From Chitinophagaceae bacterium UBA2375 (GTDB taxonomy: Bacteria; Bacteroidota; Bacteroidia; Chitinophagales; Chitinophagaceae), in assembly GCA_002343985.1 (NCBI GenBank), contig DDTB01000031.1, positions 1-54,070 of the forward strand: a stretch of 54,070 bases of DNA, written 5' to 3'. The notes beneath the pieces were generated by a model. The model did no database searches, was not told the origin of the DNA, and worked only from the letters and a program-made list of their open reading frames with translations. Shown one piece after another: positions 53,143 through 54,070 of this stretch (its first letter is position 1; each line of letters starts with the position of its first letter). Made by a program: the position numbers and the translations under genes.

Positions 53143-53904
53143 TTAATACATGAGTTGTGCAAAATATCCGGGCGAATGCAATAAACGGCTGCCATACCAG
53201 CTAAACAGTTCGCCGTCAACCAGCCTGACTCTTGCGTTGGGCAAAATGTCCTGCAATTCTTTAATATCAGAATCCTTAAAAGGGTAGGGCTCTGATGACA
53301 AGAGGATTTCCTGGCATTGGGACTGCCGGAGATCGTCTTCAGTAACTACCGGGTAACGGGTTTTATCCTGAAAAGCATTGCTGAATCCAGCATAAGCAAG
53401 CATGCTGTCGATAAATGTGCCCCCACCGGCAGCCATATATGGCTTTTTCCAGATAAGGTAAGCGGCGTTTTTCAAATTTGTGGGTTTGGGTAATGCCTTA
53501 AACCCAGCATGGATTTGTTGGCTTAACCCTATCGCTTTTTCAGAAGTGCCGGTTAACATGCCGATATCAAGGAGCATATTCAGTGCATCGTCCAGGTTCT
53601 GAATCTCTGTCAGCAAAACCGGGAAATTCCGGGCAATCTCTTCGACTTGTTCCTGTACATTTTCTTCTTTGTTGGCAATCACTAGGTCAGGCTGAAGGTC
53701 TGTAATGCGGTTGATATGCACTTGTTTGGTGCCGCCAATACGTGGTTTACTCCGGAACCAATGTTCGGGGTGGACACAGAACTTGGTTATGCCGACCGTT
53801 TCCTGTTCTAAGCCCAGGTTATATAATACTTCTGTGATGGAGGGAACAAGGGAAATGATGCGTTGGGCGGGTGAGGAATGGGAGCGGGGATGCTGGATAA
53901 ACAT
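53143..53904 (-). CDS. BtuF-like helical-backbone metal/cobalamin-binding protein
   Basis: From MFIQHPRSHSSPAQ the protein has 253 residues; the frame continues to 53967 but overlaps a terminator there. It has the class III periplasmic-binding fold: RIISLVPSITEVLYNLGL, GITKFCVHPEHWF, DLQPDLVIANKEEN and GGGTFIDSMLAYAGFSNAF, as in BtuF and iron-siderophore receptors. No signal peptide or lipobox is evident, so it may act in the cytoplasm, unlike BtuF. No transporter genes adjoin. The ligand is unknown. Confidence 0.87.
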   Translation of the reverse strand: MFIQHPRSHSSPAQRIISLVPSITEVLYNLGLEQETVGITKFCVHPEHWFRSKPRIGGTKQVHINRITDLQPDLVIANKEENVQEQVEEIARNFPVLLTEIQNLDDALNMLLDIGMLTGTSEKAIGLSQQIHAGFKALPKPTNLKNAAYLIWKKPYMAAGGGTFIDSMLAYAGFSNAFQDKTRYPVVTEDDLRQSQCQEILLSSEPYPFKDSDIKELQDILPNARVRLVDGELFSWYGSRLLHSPGYFAQLMY

Positions 53905-53949
53905 AATATAAAAATACGGTAAGGTTGGGAATCCATGGGCAATAAAAAA

Positions 53950-53986
53950 CCCCGTCGTTTTCAGCATGATGCGGTAAACGGCGGGG
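53950..53986 (-). terminator. Terminator of the gene entering from the right edge
   Basis: CCCCGTCGTTT and AAACGGCGGGG form an 11-bp stem with one G-U pair; on the minus strand a six-T run follows. It begins 1 bp after the partial gene at 53988-54070. Confidence 0.8.
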
Positions 53987-53987
53987 C

Positions 53988-54070
53988 TTAAAGAGGTTGC
54001 TGCTTGTGGTTTTCAAGAGCTTCAGGATCTTCATTTTCTTTGGGAATTACCATTATGGTAAAAAAATGAG
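53988..54070 (-). CDS. 3' end of a gene cut by the window edge
   Basis: The minus-strand frame runs open from the edge and ends in a TAA at 53988. The visible C-terminus is short: a hydrophobic HFFTIMVIP followed by a polar tail (KENEDPEALENHKQQPL). This could be the end of a membrane protein, but the family cannot be judged. The terminator directly behind the stop supports a real gene end. Confidence 0.55.
   Translation of the reverse strand, partial: HFFTIMVIPKENEDPEALENHKQQPL

Noticed and set aside
53819..54034. Minus-strand frame of 71 residues at the right edge
   Set aside because: It runs through a strong terminator and the start of the BtuF-like gene. A different frame ending at 53988 fits the terminator better.

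Overview
This window comes from a Bacteroidota chromosome, most probably a member of the Chitinophagaceae or a close relative (the family is an inference from gene content). The signs are two type IX secretion (T9SS) type B adhesins, a type A T9SS cargo protein, a PorP/SprF protein, OstA/LptD-like envelope proteins, the futalosine menaquinone enzyme MqnE, a TSP3-repeat OmpA protein, and promoters of the Bacteroidota kind (TTG about 20 nt before TAnnTTTG, no Shine-Dalgarno). Almost all of it is ordinary core genome. I see no rRNA, CRISPR array, prophage or classical insertion sequence.

Layout. 1-7.5 kb: a small secreted FN3-like protein, a possible 57-residue protein with its own terminator, a 1753-residue PKD/Ig-like adhesin and its PorP/SprF partner. 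7.5-12.3 kb (minus): a BlaI/M56 regulatory pair with a clear operator, and a second PKD adhesin. 12.5-14.7 kb: the membrane pyrophosphatase HppA. 14.9-15.9 kb: a rhomboid protease and a small basic secreted protein. 15.9-22.5 kb (minus): an apparent five-gene envelope operon (amidase, MlaD-like, OstA-like, unknown secreted protein, Nnr), divergent from lptD at 22.6-25.4 kb. 25.4-31.9 kb: plsC-ung, tRNA-Arg, the OmpA-family porin-like protein, mqnE with a small partner, a nucleoside-type MFS transporter and thioredoxin. 32.0-45.9 kb: dnaE, an NlpC/P60 hydrolase, an M1 peptidase, an orphan peptide-binding lipoprotein, a T9SS cargo protein, msrA, an exported PPC-domain lipoprotein and a MutS2-like ATPase. 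48.0-54.07 kb: FKBP, serine dehydratase, smpB, accD, fbaB, a BtuF-like protein and the end of an unknown gene.

The most unusual locus is 45983-47034. A tRNA-Ser(UGA) gene is followed by a tandem array with an exact 367-bp period. Every unit starts at the first base of the tRNA T-loop, so it carries its own copy of the tRNA 3' end, then the tRNA terminator, then a 90-codon GIY-YIG nuclease gene that starts one base after the terminator's T-run, and it ends in two back-to-back hairpins. Two units are complete and almost identical; the third is older and cut off before the catalytic glutamate. This looks like a small nuclease-bearing element that inserts at, or is amplified from, the tRNA T-loop and regenerates the tRNA each time. 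The mechanism is inference; the repeat structure is directly visible.

Two further themes recur. Many genes have a TAnnTTTG box only 3-26 nt before the start codon, which implies very short leaders. In two places (the GIY-YIG units and sdaA) a start codon lies directly behind a terminator-like hairpin, which suggests expression by read-through or attenuation.
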